Positions 1 to 7,201 of a stretch of DNA of 11,114 bases are shown here, piece by piece (the stretch's first letter is position 1; each line of letters starts with the position of its first letter). The position numbers and the translations under genes were made by a program. The stretch comes from JBOGWY01 sp050694015. Lineage in GTDB: Bacteria; Actinomycetota; CADDZG01; WHSQ01. The stretch is taken from positions 1 to 11,114 of the forward strand of contig JBOGWY010000010.1 of NCBI GenBank assembly GCA_050694015.1. Reading direction: 5' to 3'. The notes under the pieces were generated by a model. That model did not search any database, was not told the DNA's origin, and worked only from the letters and a program-made list of their open reading frames with translations.

Positions 1-111
1 AGGTCGATGCCGGTGGCGGCGGTGTTGCCGCTGATGTCGACGCTGTCCCCCGCCGACGTGAGTGCGGACAGGTCGATGCCGGTGGCGGCGGTGTTGCCGC
101 TGATGTCGACG
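1..111. repeat. Perfect 42-bp direct repeat, 69-bp period, in the secreted-protein gene
   Basis: Bases 1-42 and 70-111 are identical, and the sequences diverge right after. The 69-bp spacing equals 23 codons, so the two copies encode adjacent receptor-L-like protein repeats (DISGNTAATGIDL) in frame. Less similar units continue to about base 350. The first copy touches the window edge, so the array may extend further. Confidence 0.9.
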
Positions 112-2396
112 GCGCCTCCGACCTCGGTCAGTGCCGGTAGGTCGATGGACGTTGCGGCGGTGCCGATCAGCGAGAGATCGCCGCCGATGCTGCCCACTCC
201 CGAAATGTGCACGGCGGTCACGTTCGGATTCCCCGTGACGAGGAGGTCCCCGGTCACGTCGGTGAGCGACGACAGGTCGAGGGTCGTCATGACGAGGTTC
301 CCGGAGATGTCGATGTTGCCGCCCACGGCAGCGAGCGCAGAAAGGTCTACGACGAGGAGATCGTCGTTGTCGGTGATCGTGGCATCGACGCCGACGTCGG
401 TGAGGTTCGGGATGACGAGGAAGTCGCGCCCGTCGACATTGACCATCAGGACGCTCCCGGGGACGTTCGTGAGCGCGTCGAGGAATCCCTGCGAGGTGAG
501 CAGGTCGATGATGACGTCGTTCGACTCGAAGGTGAGATCGACTTGCGTGGCCGTGTAGGTCGGCTCGAAGGTGCCGCCCGGCGTGGTGGCACCCGTCACC
601 GTCGCGAACGTGCCCGACCCGCTTCCTCGGGTCAAGACCGTGACCACGTCGCCTAACTGCGGGGTGAAGCTCGGAGCGTTGGCGATGGCGAGGGTGCCGT
701 CGAGCGTGGCGCCGTTGGTGACCGCGAGCCGGTCATACCCATCGGGGTCGCCGGTGCCGAGTGCCGTCCCGGCGATGTCGACCTCGAGGGTCCCGCCCGG
801 CCCCTGCGCGTAGCTGCCGATCGACAGTGCCCCGCGTGCGTTCGCGCCGCCGGGGGCGACTGTGCCGCCGTCGTTCTGGACGGCGTCGGTGACGCTGCCC
901 CGCCCGGCGAGTACCCCGCCGTCCATGAAAACGTTGGCGTTGAGGATCGCTCCCGCGGCGATGTCGATCTCTCCCGAGTTCTGTCTCGTGGTCGGTGCGC
1001 GCAGCGTTCCGGCCTGAACGTTCACGTCGCCGTTGTTGAAGAAGATGGGATTGAGGGTCGTCACGAGCGATCCGCTCTTGGTGATCGTGCCGTTGTTGAC
1101 GATGCGGACCGCGTCGGAGGTCGTGTTCGAGCCGATAGATCCCCCGTCGAGCAGCGGGAACGTCGCTCCGGCGGGAACGACCAAGCTGGTGATGTCGGTG
1201 CCCCCCGCGTTCATCGCGATCGACCCCGCCGTCCACGTCGTGCCGTTGCCCGGCGGGAGAGTGAGATCGAAGTCGCCTCTGAGCCCCAACTGACCCCCAG
1301 CCATATCGATCGACAACGCCGAGCTCTCGCCGAAATCGATCGTGCCGGGACCGTCGAACACCGACCCGCCGACAAGGTCAAGGGTGCCCGAGACCGCGAG
1401 GCTCGACCCCGTCCCGAAGGTGATCGTCCCCGCAAACAGAACCGACTCGACCGGGATCGCCGCGCCCGCGGCGATGGTCCCGCCGGTGTAGGTGATCGTG
1501 CCGGCACCCACGATCGACGCACCGTCGGCGAGATGGTGGGCCCCACCAAGGAGCCTGAGGTGAGCGCCCGCAGACGCGCTGAAGGCACCGGTGTGGCTCT
1601 CGCCGTCGGGCGGCCCGGCGCCGAAGTTGAGCGTCCCACCCGTCGCCGACACCGTGCCGGTGTTGAGGAGTCGTGGGTTCACCTGGGTCGTGCCCGGCCC
1701 GCTCTTCGTGATCGTCCCGTGGTTGACGAGCTGCTCCGACACCGTGCTCGCCCCGATGCTCGCGCCGTCCAGCAGCGGGAAGGTGGCGCCGTCCGGCACG
1801 ACCAACCGGGTCGGCCCGCCTCCTTGGAGGACGAAGTTGCCCGCGGTCCAGGTCGTGGCGCTACCCGGCCCCCCGGGCACCGTGAACGTCATGTCTTCGA
1901 ATAGCTGGAGCTGACCCCACAGTCCCGGCTCGGCGACCGGGCCGAGTTCGATCCCGAGGGTGGCGCCGGAGGCGAAGCCGATCGATCCCGGACCGAAGAA
2001 CTGGAGGCCGCCGGCGCCCTCGATGTCCATCGAATGCTCGACCGTCAACGAAGCGCCGGGATCCACGTCGATCCTGATGCCGCCGGTGTTGAAGCCGGGG
2101 TTGATCGAGACCGAGCCGGGATTCGGCGGCGTGGAGGTGATGGTGACATTCCGGGCTGGGCCGATGAAAGCCGTGTCGTCGGGACCCGGCACCTGACCGT
2201 CCAGCTCCGGAGTGGAGATGTCGTCCCAGTTGGAGGCGAGGTTCCAGCTTCCGGTGATCGGCACGAACGTGAACGTGCGTCCGGTCAGTTGAGCCGACGC
2301 TGGTGTGAAGAGACTGGTCACGAGAGCGACGAGGACCCCGAGCGAGACCCCGACGGCCCGGCCCGCGCGCACGCGCCTTCCAACGAGTGCGCTCAT
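1..2396 (-). CDS. Large secreted beta-repeat / receptor-L-like surface protein (3' end cut by window)
   Basis: Reading the minus strand from the ATG at 2396 gives 798 codons without a stop, continuing past the window edge. Residues 1-35 form a signal peptide: Arg-rich start, hydrophobic core, and an ASA cleavage site before Q36. The mature start has a W..NW ... VPGPDDTAFI pattern common at the head of bacterial beta-helix surface proteins. Two related Gly/Thr-rich units follow, with matching TTWTAG (W183 and W388), TFPLLDG (F206 and F413) and GTITKSG (K231 and K440). About residues 505-600 hold a module of the type APGG...GGTLEVDIAG...YDRLAVTNGATLDGTL, as seen in autotransporter-passenger and adhesin proteins. 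From about residue 660 there are ~23-residue repeats (consensus IDLSALTxVGGxxDISGN), resembling receptor L-domain/leucine-rich repeats. The start is fixed by GGAGG 6 nt upstream and an ATGA overlap with the preceding gene. Surface adhesion or ligand binding is inferred. The anchor, if any, lies outside the window. Confidence 0.9.
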   Translation of the reverse strand, partial: MSALVGRRVRAGRAVGVSLGVLVALVTSLFTPASAQLTGRTFTFVPITGSWNLASNWDDISTPELDGQVPGPDDTAFIGPARNVTITSTPPNPGSVSINPGFNTGGIRIDVDPGASLTVEHSMDIEGAGGLQFFGPGSIGFASGATLGIELGPVAEPGLWGQLQLFEDMTFTVPGGPGSATTWTAGNFVLQGGGPTRLVVPDGATFPLLDGASIGASTVSEQLVNHGTITKSGPGTTQVNPRLLNTGTVSATGGTLNFGAGPPDGESHTGAFSASAGAHLRLLGGAHHLADGASIVGAGTITYTGGTIAAGAAIPVESVLFAGTITFGTGSSLAVSGTLDLVGGSVFDGPGTIDFGESSALSIDMAGGQLGLRGDFDLTLPPGNGTTWTAGSIAMNAGGTDITSLVVPAGATFPLLDGGSIGSNTTSDAVRIVNNGTITKSGSLVTTLNPIFFNNGDVNVQAGTLRAPTTRQNSGEIDIAAGAILNANVFMDGGVLAGRGSVTDAVQNDGGTVAPGGANARGALSIGSYAQGPGGTLEVDIAGTALGTGDPDGYDRLAVTNGATLDGTLAIANAPSFTPQLGDVVTVLTRGSGSGTFATVTGATTPGGTFEPTYTATQVDLTFESNDVIIDLLTSQGFLDALTNVPGSVLMVNVDGRDFLVIPNLTDVGVDATITDNDDLLVVDLSALAAVGGNIDISGNLVMTTLDLSSLTDVTGDLLVTGNPNVTAVHISGVGSIGGDLSLIGTAATSIDLPALTEVGGAVDISGNTAATGIDLSALTSAGDSVDISGNTAATGID
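1010..1900 (-). repeat. Internal ~206-codon duplicated module
   Basis: Two related segments of the secreted protein share landmarks in the same order. TTWTAG occurs at W183 and W388, TFPLLDG at F206 and F413, LVNHGTITKSG versus IVNNGTITKSG at K231 and K440, and QVNPRLLNTG versus TLNPIFFNNG after these. Offsets of 205, 207 and 209 residues show an old duplication with small indels. The second copy then leads into the passenger-like module. Confidence 0.8.
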
Positions 2397-2695
2397 CGGG
2401 TCCCTCCGATCGGCGTTCCAGAACCCGTCCGTACGATCTCCGACACGCGGTTGACGACGAAGTCGGCGCTCATCGCGGCCGCAGCCGCCGCATCGGCCGA
2501 GCTGGCCTCGTACAGCAGCAGACAGCTGGCGTCCTCGGGAACGTAGATCGCTCGGACGAAACGGACGTCGCTCGCCGCCTCGCTCGGCGCGGCGCGTGCC
2601 CGCCGGATAAGGCGATCGATGTCCTCCCAGCCCGCCTGAGGTACCGACAGCTCTACGAGGTAGCGAGCCCGATCCGGTACGGGGTTTTCGACCAT
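2393..2695 (-). CDS. DUF4242-like small protein
   Basis: A 100-residue soluble protein without signal peptide or membrane segment. The pattern YLVELSVP near residue 12, a helix of the LIRRARAA type, then VRFVRAIYVPEDASCLLLYEASSADAAAAAA matches my recollection of DUF4242 proteins, small ferredoxin-like folds with a V-R-x-x-R ... VPEDxxC core. Their biochemical role is unsettled; some are annotated as possible nickel-binding proteins. No clear metal-ligand cluster is visible here. The ATG at 2695 has only a GGAG placed 1 nt upstream, too close to be a good ribosome site, so the start is less certain than the frame. The stop overlaps the next ATG (ATGA), so it is very likely co-translated with the secreted repeat protein. 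It begins 62 bp after the regulator's stop and could be transcribed with it or from its own promoter. Confidence 0.72.
   Translation of the reverse strand: MVENPVPDRARYLVELSVPQAGWEDIDRLIRRARAAPSEAASDVRFVRAIYVPEDASCLLLYEASSADAAAAAAMSADFVVNRVSEIVRTGSGTPIGGTR
2403..2407 (-). promoter_or_regulatory. Shine-Dalgarno GGAGG for the secreted-protein gene
   Basis: On the minus strand GGAGG sits 6 nt before the ATG at 2396, inside the last codons of the DUF4242-like gene. It is the strongest ribosome site on the left side of the window and fixes the start of the secreted protein, whose ATG overlaps the upstream TGA. Confidence 0.8.
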
Positions 2696-2731
2696 GCTCC
2701 GACGCTATGGGGGCGCCCGTCGCGGCGAAAC

Positions 2732-2743
2732 GTGGATACCCAC
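2732..2743. promoter_or_regulatory. Short inverted repeat before the DUF4242-like gene, possible operator
   Basis: GTGG-ATAC-CCAC forms a 4-bp-arm dyad in the 62-bp gap between the regulator's stop and the DUF4242-like start. On the minus strand it sits in the context CTATGTGGGTATCCACG. LuxR-type helix-turn-helix proteins bind dyads, so this is a candidate site for the adjacent regulator, but it is short enough to arise by chance. Confidence 0.25.
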
Positions 2744-2757
2744 ATAGTTTGAAACCG

Positions 2758-5532
2758 CTAGGAGATGCTGCCCTCGGCCAGTCGGGCAACAAGCTCCGTG
2801 CGCGAGCGCGCTCCCAACTTGGCGTACACCTTTGACAAGTTCGACTCCACCGTGCGGACGGAGACAAAGAGCTGCGCCGCGATCTCCTTGTTGGAGAGAC
2901 CGGTTGCCACGAGCTCGGCGACACGCTTCTCGGACGAAGTGAGTTCCCCCGAGGCGCGTGCGCGGCCGGAGACGCGGGCAAGCTCGGCCCCCGCCCTCTC
3001 CGCCCACAGGGATGCGCCGAGCGAGTCGAAGATGTCTAGCGCGGCCGTAAGCGACCCGCGGGCGGCTCCGCGTCGCTTGGCTCGGCGGTCGATCGTTCCC
3101 TGGATGAGCAGGGTTCGGCCGAGTTCGAATGGCTGTCCGAGTCGCTCGTGTTCCGCGAGCGCTCGCGCGATCGCGTCGCTCGCCCGGTCGAAGTCGCCTT
3201 CGGCAGCAGCGAGCAGGGCGGCCGACCGGGCTCCCGTCGCGAGCGCCCAGGGGCGGTCGAGCGTACGACCGCGCTCTTCGAGGATCTCGGTCAGGACGCG
3301 CGCCTGCTCGATCTCACCAAGCGCGACCAGTGCCTCGATGTCGTCCGGCAGGAATCGCACCACACCGGGGTCGCCTGGTCCGACGCCGGCGACCATCTCG
3401 GACAGGGGTCCGAGCCGGAGGTGCGCGGCCTCGGCATCACCCAGGGACAGCTCGAGGACCCCGAGCGCGGCGACGATCCAAACCATCCACGGAACCGCGC
3501 CGATCCGCCCGGCGATCGCGAGTCCCTCCTCCGCCACCGCGCGCGCCCGTTGTTCTTGTCCGAGGAGCGCGCAGACGAGGGCCTGCGCTGCGAGTGCACC
3601 CGCCTGCAGAGTGTCCAACCCGCTCTGGCGGCTCCGTTCGACCGCCTCGTCGGCGTACCGTCCGGCAAGGCTCCAGTTCCCGGCCGCCCTTTCGATCATG
3701 CTCATCGGGATCAGGATGTTGGCTGCATCCCGCTCGTCGCCCAGCTCGAGTATCGACGCGTGGAGGCGCGCGCAGATCCCTCGGGCGGTCTCGAGTTCGT
3801 CGACACACAGCGCGATGAAGGCATGGACGTAGCTCGGTCGCCATTCCAACGGAGCCTCGCCGATCCGATCCTCGAGGTCGACGGCCTGCTCCATGCGCTC
3901 GCGATCGAAGCCCATCCCAAGTACGAACTCGAGAAGGACGACCCGGGAGAGGGAAAGGGCAAGGACGCCCGGATCGTCGAGTTGCTGTGCGAGATGCAGA
4001 GAAGAAAGCGCGTGCTGGTGGGCACGCGTGATGTCCCCCGTCCCGATCACGGTGAATGCAAGGGCCTGCTCGATCTCGGCCCTAAGCCGCACGCCGCTTC
4101 CCGCCTCGGCGAGAGCCTGCTGGAGCACATCGTGCGCGGCCGGCACGTTGTCGCTGATGATCCGGGCCCGCCCGAGACGAAGGAGCAGCCTTGCGCGCTC
4201 CGTCCCGGATGGTGTGGAGCCGACGACATGCTCGAGCAACGCGCGTCCGCGCGCAGTGTTTCCCGCCGCGAGGTGGTATTCGGCGCTCCGTGCACTGCGT
4301 GCGAGGAGAACGTCATGTCGATCCTTCGGTGTGAGGCGGCAGGCATGGTCGGCAAGATCGGCGGCGGCGCCCGGCGCGCCCAGCCGCTGCGCCCGCAAGG
4401 CGGCAGCATCGAGCTCCCCGGCGATCGCTTCGTCTGAGTCCTCGGTCGCCAGCGCGAGCTGGCGCGCTCGATCGAGCGGATTCTTGGAGGCCGCCGCGAG
4501 CCGACGGTGGGCCTTCCTCCGATCGCCGGGCAGGGCCGACGTGTAGGTGACCGAGGCGAGTAGGGGGTGCGCGAATACCAGGTGCTTCCCCACGAACTCG
4601 AGCAGTCCTTGGTGCACGGCCTCGGCGAGACCCGCGCTCCCTCCCGCGGCCTTCTCGATGAGCGTCGCCGACGGTTGAGTGGTCGCGGCTGCGAGAAGCA
4701 TCGCATCGCGCCCCGTTGCCGAAAGAGCTCGCAGCCGGTCACGAAGGAGAGCACCCAGCGAATCGGGCACTGCGAAATCCTCTCCCCGCGCGGGGACCCG
4801 TGCGACCTCCAGCGCGTAGAACGGATTGCCGCCCGTGATGCGTTGCAATTCGACGAGTCGCGCCCGTTCAAGGCGGAGCCCGAGGCGGGCGTTAAGAAGC
4901 GAGTCGAGCTCGCCCACCGACAAAGGGTCGACACCGATCACACTGAGTCGCTCGGACGGCACCGACCGGTGGAGGTCGAGGGGAGCGGCCGTTTCTCCCT
5001 GGCGACGAGCGACGAGGATCCGTACCGGGACCCCGTCCAGGCGACGGATCACGAATCGCAGCGCTTCGGCGCTGGGGGGATCGAGCCACTGCGCATCGTC
5101 GATCGCGATGACGAGGAGCCGTTTGCCCGCGAGTTCCTTGATCGCGGCGAGCGCCGCCCGCGCGATAGCGAGCCGGCCGAGTGCTTCGTCGGGTTCGATG
5201 CGAGCCAGCGCAGCTTCCAGTGCGATCTGCTGCAACGGTGTCAGTGTGGGAAGGATCTCGGGCAGGGTTGGCTCGAGCAGGTCCCCGAGGGCTGCGAACG
5301 GAAGCGCGGCCTCGGTCTCGCTCGGCCGGCACGCGATAACGATGTGGCCGGTCTCGCGGGCACGGTCCACTCCCCACCGCCACAGGGTGGTCTTTCCGAT
5401 TCCCGGCTCACCCTCGAGCAGAAGTGTGCGCGACTCGTCTCCGACCCTGTCGATCAGGCCGGCGATAGCCTCGAGCTCAGGCTCGCGGCCGACGATCGTG
5501 GCCGGAGCCGCGGTCACCGTGGTTGCCGTCAA
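2758..5532 (-). CDS. LuxR-family LAL/MalT-like ATPase transcription regulator
   Basis: A 924-residue cytoplasmic regulator. Residues 13-20 (IVGREPEL) open an AAA_16/STAND-type ATPase. Walker A is GEPGIGKT (41-48), Walker B is LLVIAIDDAQW (139-149), and the GNPFYALEV motif at 235-243 is the typical conserved GNP segment of this class. Residues ~330-850 are Ala/Leu-rich helical repeats, TPR-like, as in MalT-type ligand sensors. Residues 864-918 form a LuxR/GerE helix-turn-helix (LTSSEKRVAELVATGLSNKEIA, recognition helix about 890-903). The length fits the LAL family (about 900 residues). The only start that keeps the N-terminus before IVGRE is TTG at 5532 or GTG at 5517; an in-frame TGA lies 14 codons upstream of the TTG. 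Neither has a well-placed Shine-Dalgarno. It probably activates transcription after binding a ligand and ATP. The ligand is unknown, and the adjacent DUF4242/secreted-protein pair is the nearest candidate target. Confidence 0.93.
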   Translation of the reverse strand: MTATTVTAAPATIVGREPELEAIAGLIDRVGDESRTLLLEGEPGIGKTTLWRWGVDRARETGHIVIACRPSETEAALPFAALGDLLEPTLPEILPTLTPLQQIALEAALARIEPDEALGRLAIARAALAAIKELAGKRLLVIAIDDAQWLDPPSAEALRFVIRRLDGVPVRILVARRQGETAAPLDLHRSVPSERLSVIGVDPLSVGELDSLLNARLGLRLERARLVELQRITGGNPFYALEVARVPARGEDFAVPDSLGALLRDRLRALSATGRDAMLLAAATTQPSATLIEKAAGGSAGLAEAVHQGLLEFVGKHLVFAHPLLASVTYTSALPGDRRKAHRRLAAASKNPLDRARQLALATEDSDEAIAGELDAAALRAQRLGAPGAAADLADHACRLTPKDRHDVLLARSARSAEYHLAAGNTARGRALLEHVVGSTPSGTERARLLLRLGRARIISDNVPAAHDVLQQALAEAGSGVRLRAEIEQALAFTVIGTGDITRAHQHALSSLHLAQQLDDPGVLALSLSRVVLLEFVLGMGFDRERMEQAVDLEDRIGEAPLEWRPSYVHAFIALCVDELETARGICARLHASILELGDERDAANILIPMSMIERAAGNWSLAGRYADEAVERSRQSGLDTLQAGALAAQALVCALLGQEQRARAVAEEGLAIAGRIGAVPWMVWIVAALGVLELSLGDAEAAHLRLGPLSEMVAGVGPGDPGVVRFLPDDIEALVALGEIEQARVLTEILEERGRTLDRPWALATGARSAALLAAAEGDFDRASDAIARALAEHERLGQPFELGRTLLIQGTIDRRAKRRGAARGSLTAALDIFDSLGASLWAERAGAELARVSGRARASGELTSSEKRVAELVATGLSNKEIAAQLFVSVRTVESNLSKVYAKLGARSRTELVARLAEGSIS

Positions 5533-5575
5533 GCACGCACGCCCATGAAAGATCCCCCCGAATCTCTTCTCTCAG

Positions 5576-5586
5576 CATCCAGGATG
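5576..5586. promoter_or_regulatory. 11-bp palindrome upstream of the regulator gene
   Basis: CATCC-A-GGATG is a perfect dyad located 44-54 bp before the TTG start of the regulator, in the 157-bp non-coding gap (5533-5689). It could be an autoregulatory or other operator. No convincing -35/-10 pair was found next to it, so the assignment is weak. Confidence 0.25.
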
Positions 5587-5651
5587 TGACCGGGGTTGGA
5601 TAGAGGCATACGTGAAACGGCGGATTCTTTCTAAGGGACGTCTGCCCCAGG

Positions 5652-5686
5652 CCCGCTAAAGCGGCGAGTGCCCCGGGTCGAGCGGG
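5652..5686 (-). terminator. Possible weak terminator hairpin after the oxidase operon
   Basis: Just after the cupredoxin TAG stop, the minus strand has CCCGCT (5686-5681) able to pair with AGCGGG (5657-5652). A competing short hairpin, CCGCT-AA-AGCGG, lies at 5653-5664. No T-tract follows, so this is at best an atypical intrinsic terminator. Its position at the end of the operon is the main support. Confidence 0.3.
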
Positions 5687-5689
5687 TAA

Positions 5690-6331
5690 CTACTCGACTA
5701 TCACGGCGCCGTTCATCCCGGGGTGGACGTCGCACTGGAAGTAGTACTCGCCCTTGTCGAGGGCCGGGATCTCGTAGGCCGTTTCGGATCCGCCGGCGAT
5801 GATATCGCCGACGAACAGTTCCTCTCCGCCTTCTTGTTCGTAGATCGCGATGTTGTGCTGGACGCTGTCGGCGTTCGAGAACTGCAGGGAGGTCTCCTCA
5901 CCCGCGCTCAGGGTGAGCTCGTCGGTGTTGAACTGCACACCTTCTGCGGAGACCGAGTTCGCCGCGCCGGCGCCCTCGGCCGCTTCTTGCGCGCCAGCTT
6001 CCTCCGCGGCGCCGTGCCCGGTACCGAGGTTGAGCTGGGTCAGGACGATCCCGATCAGGATCGGGTACGCGAACACCATCACGAGCTCGGGCCACGTGCG
6101 TCGCGCCGTGTCGGGCCGATTCGCGATGACCGCGCACGCGATGAGCACGTTCATGGCCACGGCGATGGCGATGATCACCGCGACCTCTTTCGGAACCGAA
6201 AGGAGGATGCGCGACATGCCGATCGTTACGACCGCGATAAGGAGCAGCGCGCCCAACGGGATGACGAACGGGAGAGGAACGCGGAAGCGAACCTCGGAAC
6301 TCATGGACGTTCCCGGTGTGTGCTGGCTCAT
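5690..6331 (-). CDS. Membrane-anchored cupredoxin domain protein of the cox operon
   Basis: A 213-residue protein with three predicted membrane helices (about residues 19-40, 48-70, 82-101), an Ala/Glu/Gly-rich linker (about 104-128) and a C-terminal cupredoxin domain. Type-1 copper ligands are visible as H159 (SVQHNIAIY) and the C200-x2-H203-x2-M206 cluster (FQCDVHPGM). The domain should face outside the cytoplasmic membrane. The ATG at 6331 is preferred: it overlaps the ctaG stop as ATGA and has GAGG 5 nt upstream. The frame extends to a TTG at 6349, which has less support. As the last gene after coxBACD-ctaG it probably works with the oxidase, either as a tethered electron donor to CuA or as a copper carrier for assembly. 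The sequence does not decide between these. Confidence 0.87.
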   Translation of the reverse strand: MSQHTPGTSMSSEVRFRVPLPFVIPLGALLLIAVVTIGMSRILLSVPKEVAVIIAIAVAMNVLIACAVIANRPDTARRTWPELVMVFAYPILIGIVLTQLNLGTGHGAAEEAGAQEAAEGAGAANSVSAEGVQFNTDELTLSAGEETSLQFSNADSVQHNIAIYEQEGGEELFVGDIIAGGSETAYEIPALDKGEYYFQCDVHPGMNGAVIVE

Positions 6332-7191
6332 CTCTTCCTCAAGTCCCAAGCCTGGAGCTCGCGCTCGAAATCATCCCAGCCGACCTCCGGCGTCTCTGCC
6401 CTCTCTTCGCTCGCGCTCCATCTGAAGAAAACGATCGCGATCGCGACCCACAGTAGCAAACCGCCACCGATCTTCATGATCAGCCCGGCGACGCGTTGAT
6501 CCGTGACGACGTCGAGGCCCCACAGACGCGGTACCGAATCGTAAAAGTGATAGATCGAATCCGAGGCGAAGGTGAGGAACGACGCCGGGACCGTCGGTAC
6601 GACCGACTGCAGGAAGAGATAGAGCATCTTGGCCGGCTCCGAGAGACGGGCAGTCTCGGGTAGAGGAACGATCACCGGCCACCACATCGCCAGCGACGCC
6701 ATGACGAGGACGAAGTGCACCGCGAAATGCAACGGCTCCGACCGCAGCGACGCGTCGACGAGGGCGGGCCAGTGCGTGACGACGATCACACCGTTGAACA
6801 ACACGAGCGCGACGAAAGGCCGCGTCACGAACCGCACGGTCGCGAACAACCATCGCGGCGCGAGCATCCAGCGAAGGAGCCAAGCCGGGATACCCAACAG
6901 GAACAGCGGCGGCGCGACGAGCGAGAACAGAGTGTGCTGCGTCATGTGCACGCTGAACAGGAAGTTCTCGCCGAGGTCGTGGATCGGCCAGTCCGCTCCG
7001 ACCCACAACGCCACGAGACCCGAGAAGAAGAACGCTTTCTGCCGCGTGGTGACGACCTCTTCGCCCGCGGGGGTGAGCGTCGGGCCCAACACCTTGAGCG
7101 CCCACACGTAGCCGAAGAAGAGCCCACCCATGACGAACCACACCGAGAGGTGAGGGTGCCAGTCGGCGAGGCCGAAAGTCGTGGACTCCAC
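6328..7191 (-). CDS. ctaG: Cytochrome c oxidase assembly factor CtaG (caa3_CtaG family)
   Basis: A 287-residue polytopic membrane protein with about seven hydrophobic segments. The signature stretch has H71 (DWPIHDLGE), H82, M83 and H86 (SVHMTQHTLF), followed by LVAPPLFLLGIPAWLL, which is typical of the Bacillus-type caa3_CtaG family. That family is needed for assembly of caa3 oxidase, probably in copper-centre formation, and is distinct from the Cox11-type protein also called CtaG. The His/Met residues are plausible copper ligands (inference). The start is GTG at 7191 with AGGGG (7199-7203) 7 nt upstream, overlapping the coxD stop. The gap to coxD is 10 nt, and the stop overlaps the cupredoxin ATG, so the three genes are very likely one transcript. 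Confidence 0.93.
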   Translation of the reverse strand: MESTTFGLADWHPHLSVWFVMGGLFFGYVWALKVLGPTLTPAGEEVVTTRQKAFFFSGLVALWVGADWPIHDLGENFLFSVHMTQHTLFSLVAPPLFLLGIPAWLLRWMLAPRWLFATVRFVTRPFVALVLFNGVIVVTHWPALVDASLRSEPLHFAVHFVLVMASLAMWWPVIVPLPETARLSEPAKMLYLFLQSVVPTVPASFLTFASDSIYHFYDSVPRLWGLDVVTDQRVAGLIMKIGGGLLLWVAIAIVFFRWSASEERAETPEVGWDDFERELQAWDLRKR

Positions 7192-7201
7192 AGTGGGGCC
7201 C

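Noticed and set aside
1..111. CRISPR-like array from the repeated 42-bp units
   Set aside because: The repeats are in frame with a protein repeat of 23 codons and the intervening 27 bp also code for the same protein repeat; no unique spacers.
7..2546. Several plus- and minus-strand open frames over the left end (up to 183 codons)
   Set aside because: All overlap the continuous minus-strand frame from 2396 to position 1, which has a signal peptide, a Shine-Dalgarno and repeats. The others look like low-complexity frame shadows.
2765..4437. Long plus-strand open frames (355 and 429 codons) opposite the LAL regulator
   Set aside because: They are antisense to a gene with clear Walker and HTH motifs. 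Their translations are Arg/Ser/Pro-rich without domains, as expected from high-GC codon bias.
4567..5589. Plus-strand 340-codon open frame opposite the regulator's ATPase region
   Set aside because: Shadow of the regulator's codons; no recognisable protein pattern.
5533..5689. Searched for a small gene or RNA in the 157-bp gap
   Set aside because: No frame with start, Shine-Dalgarno and protein-like content, and no tRNA-like fold; only the weak hairpin and the 11-bp palindrome are visible.
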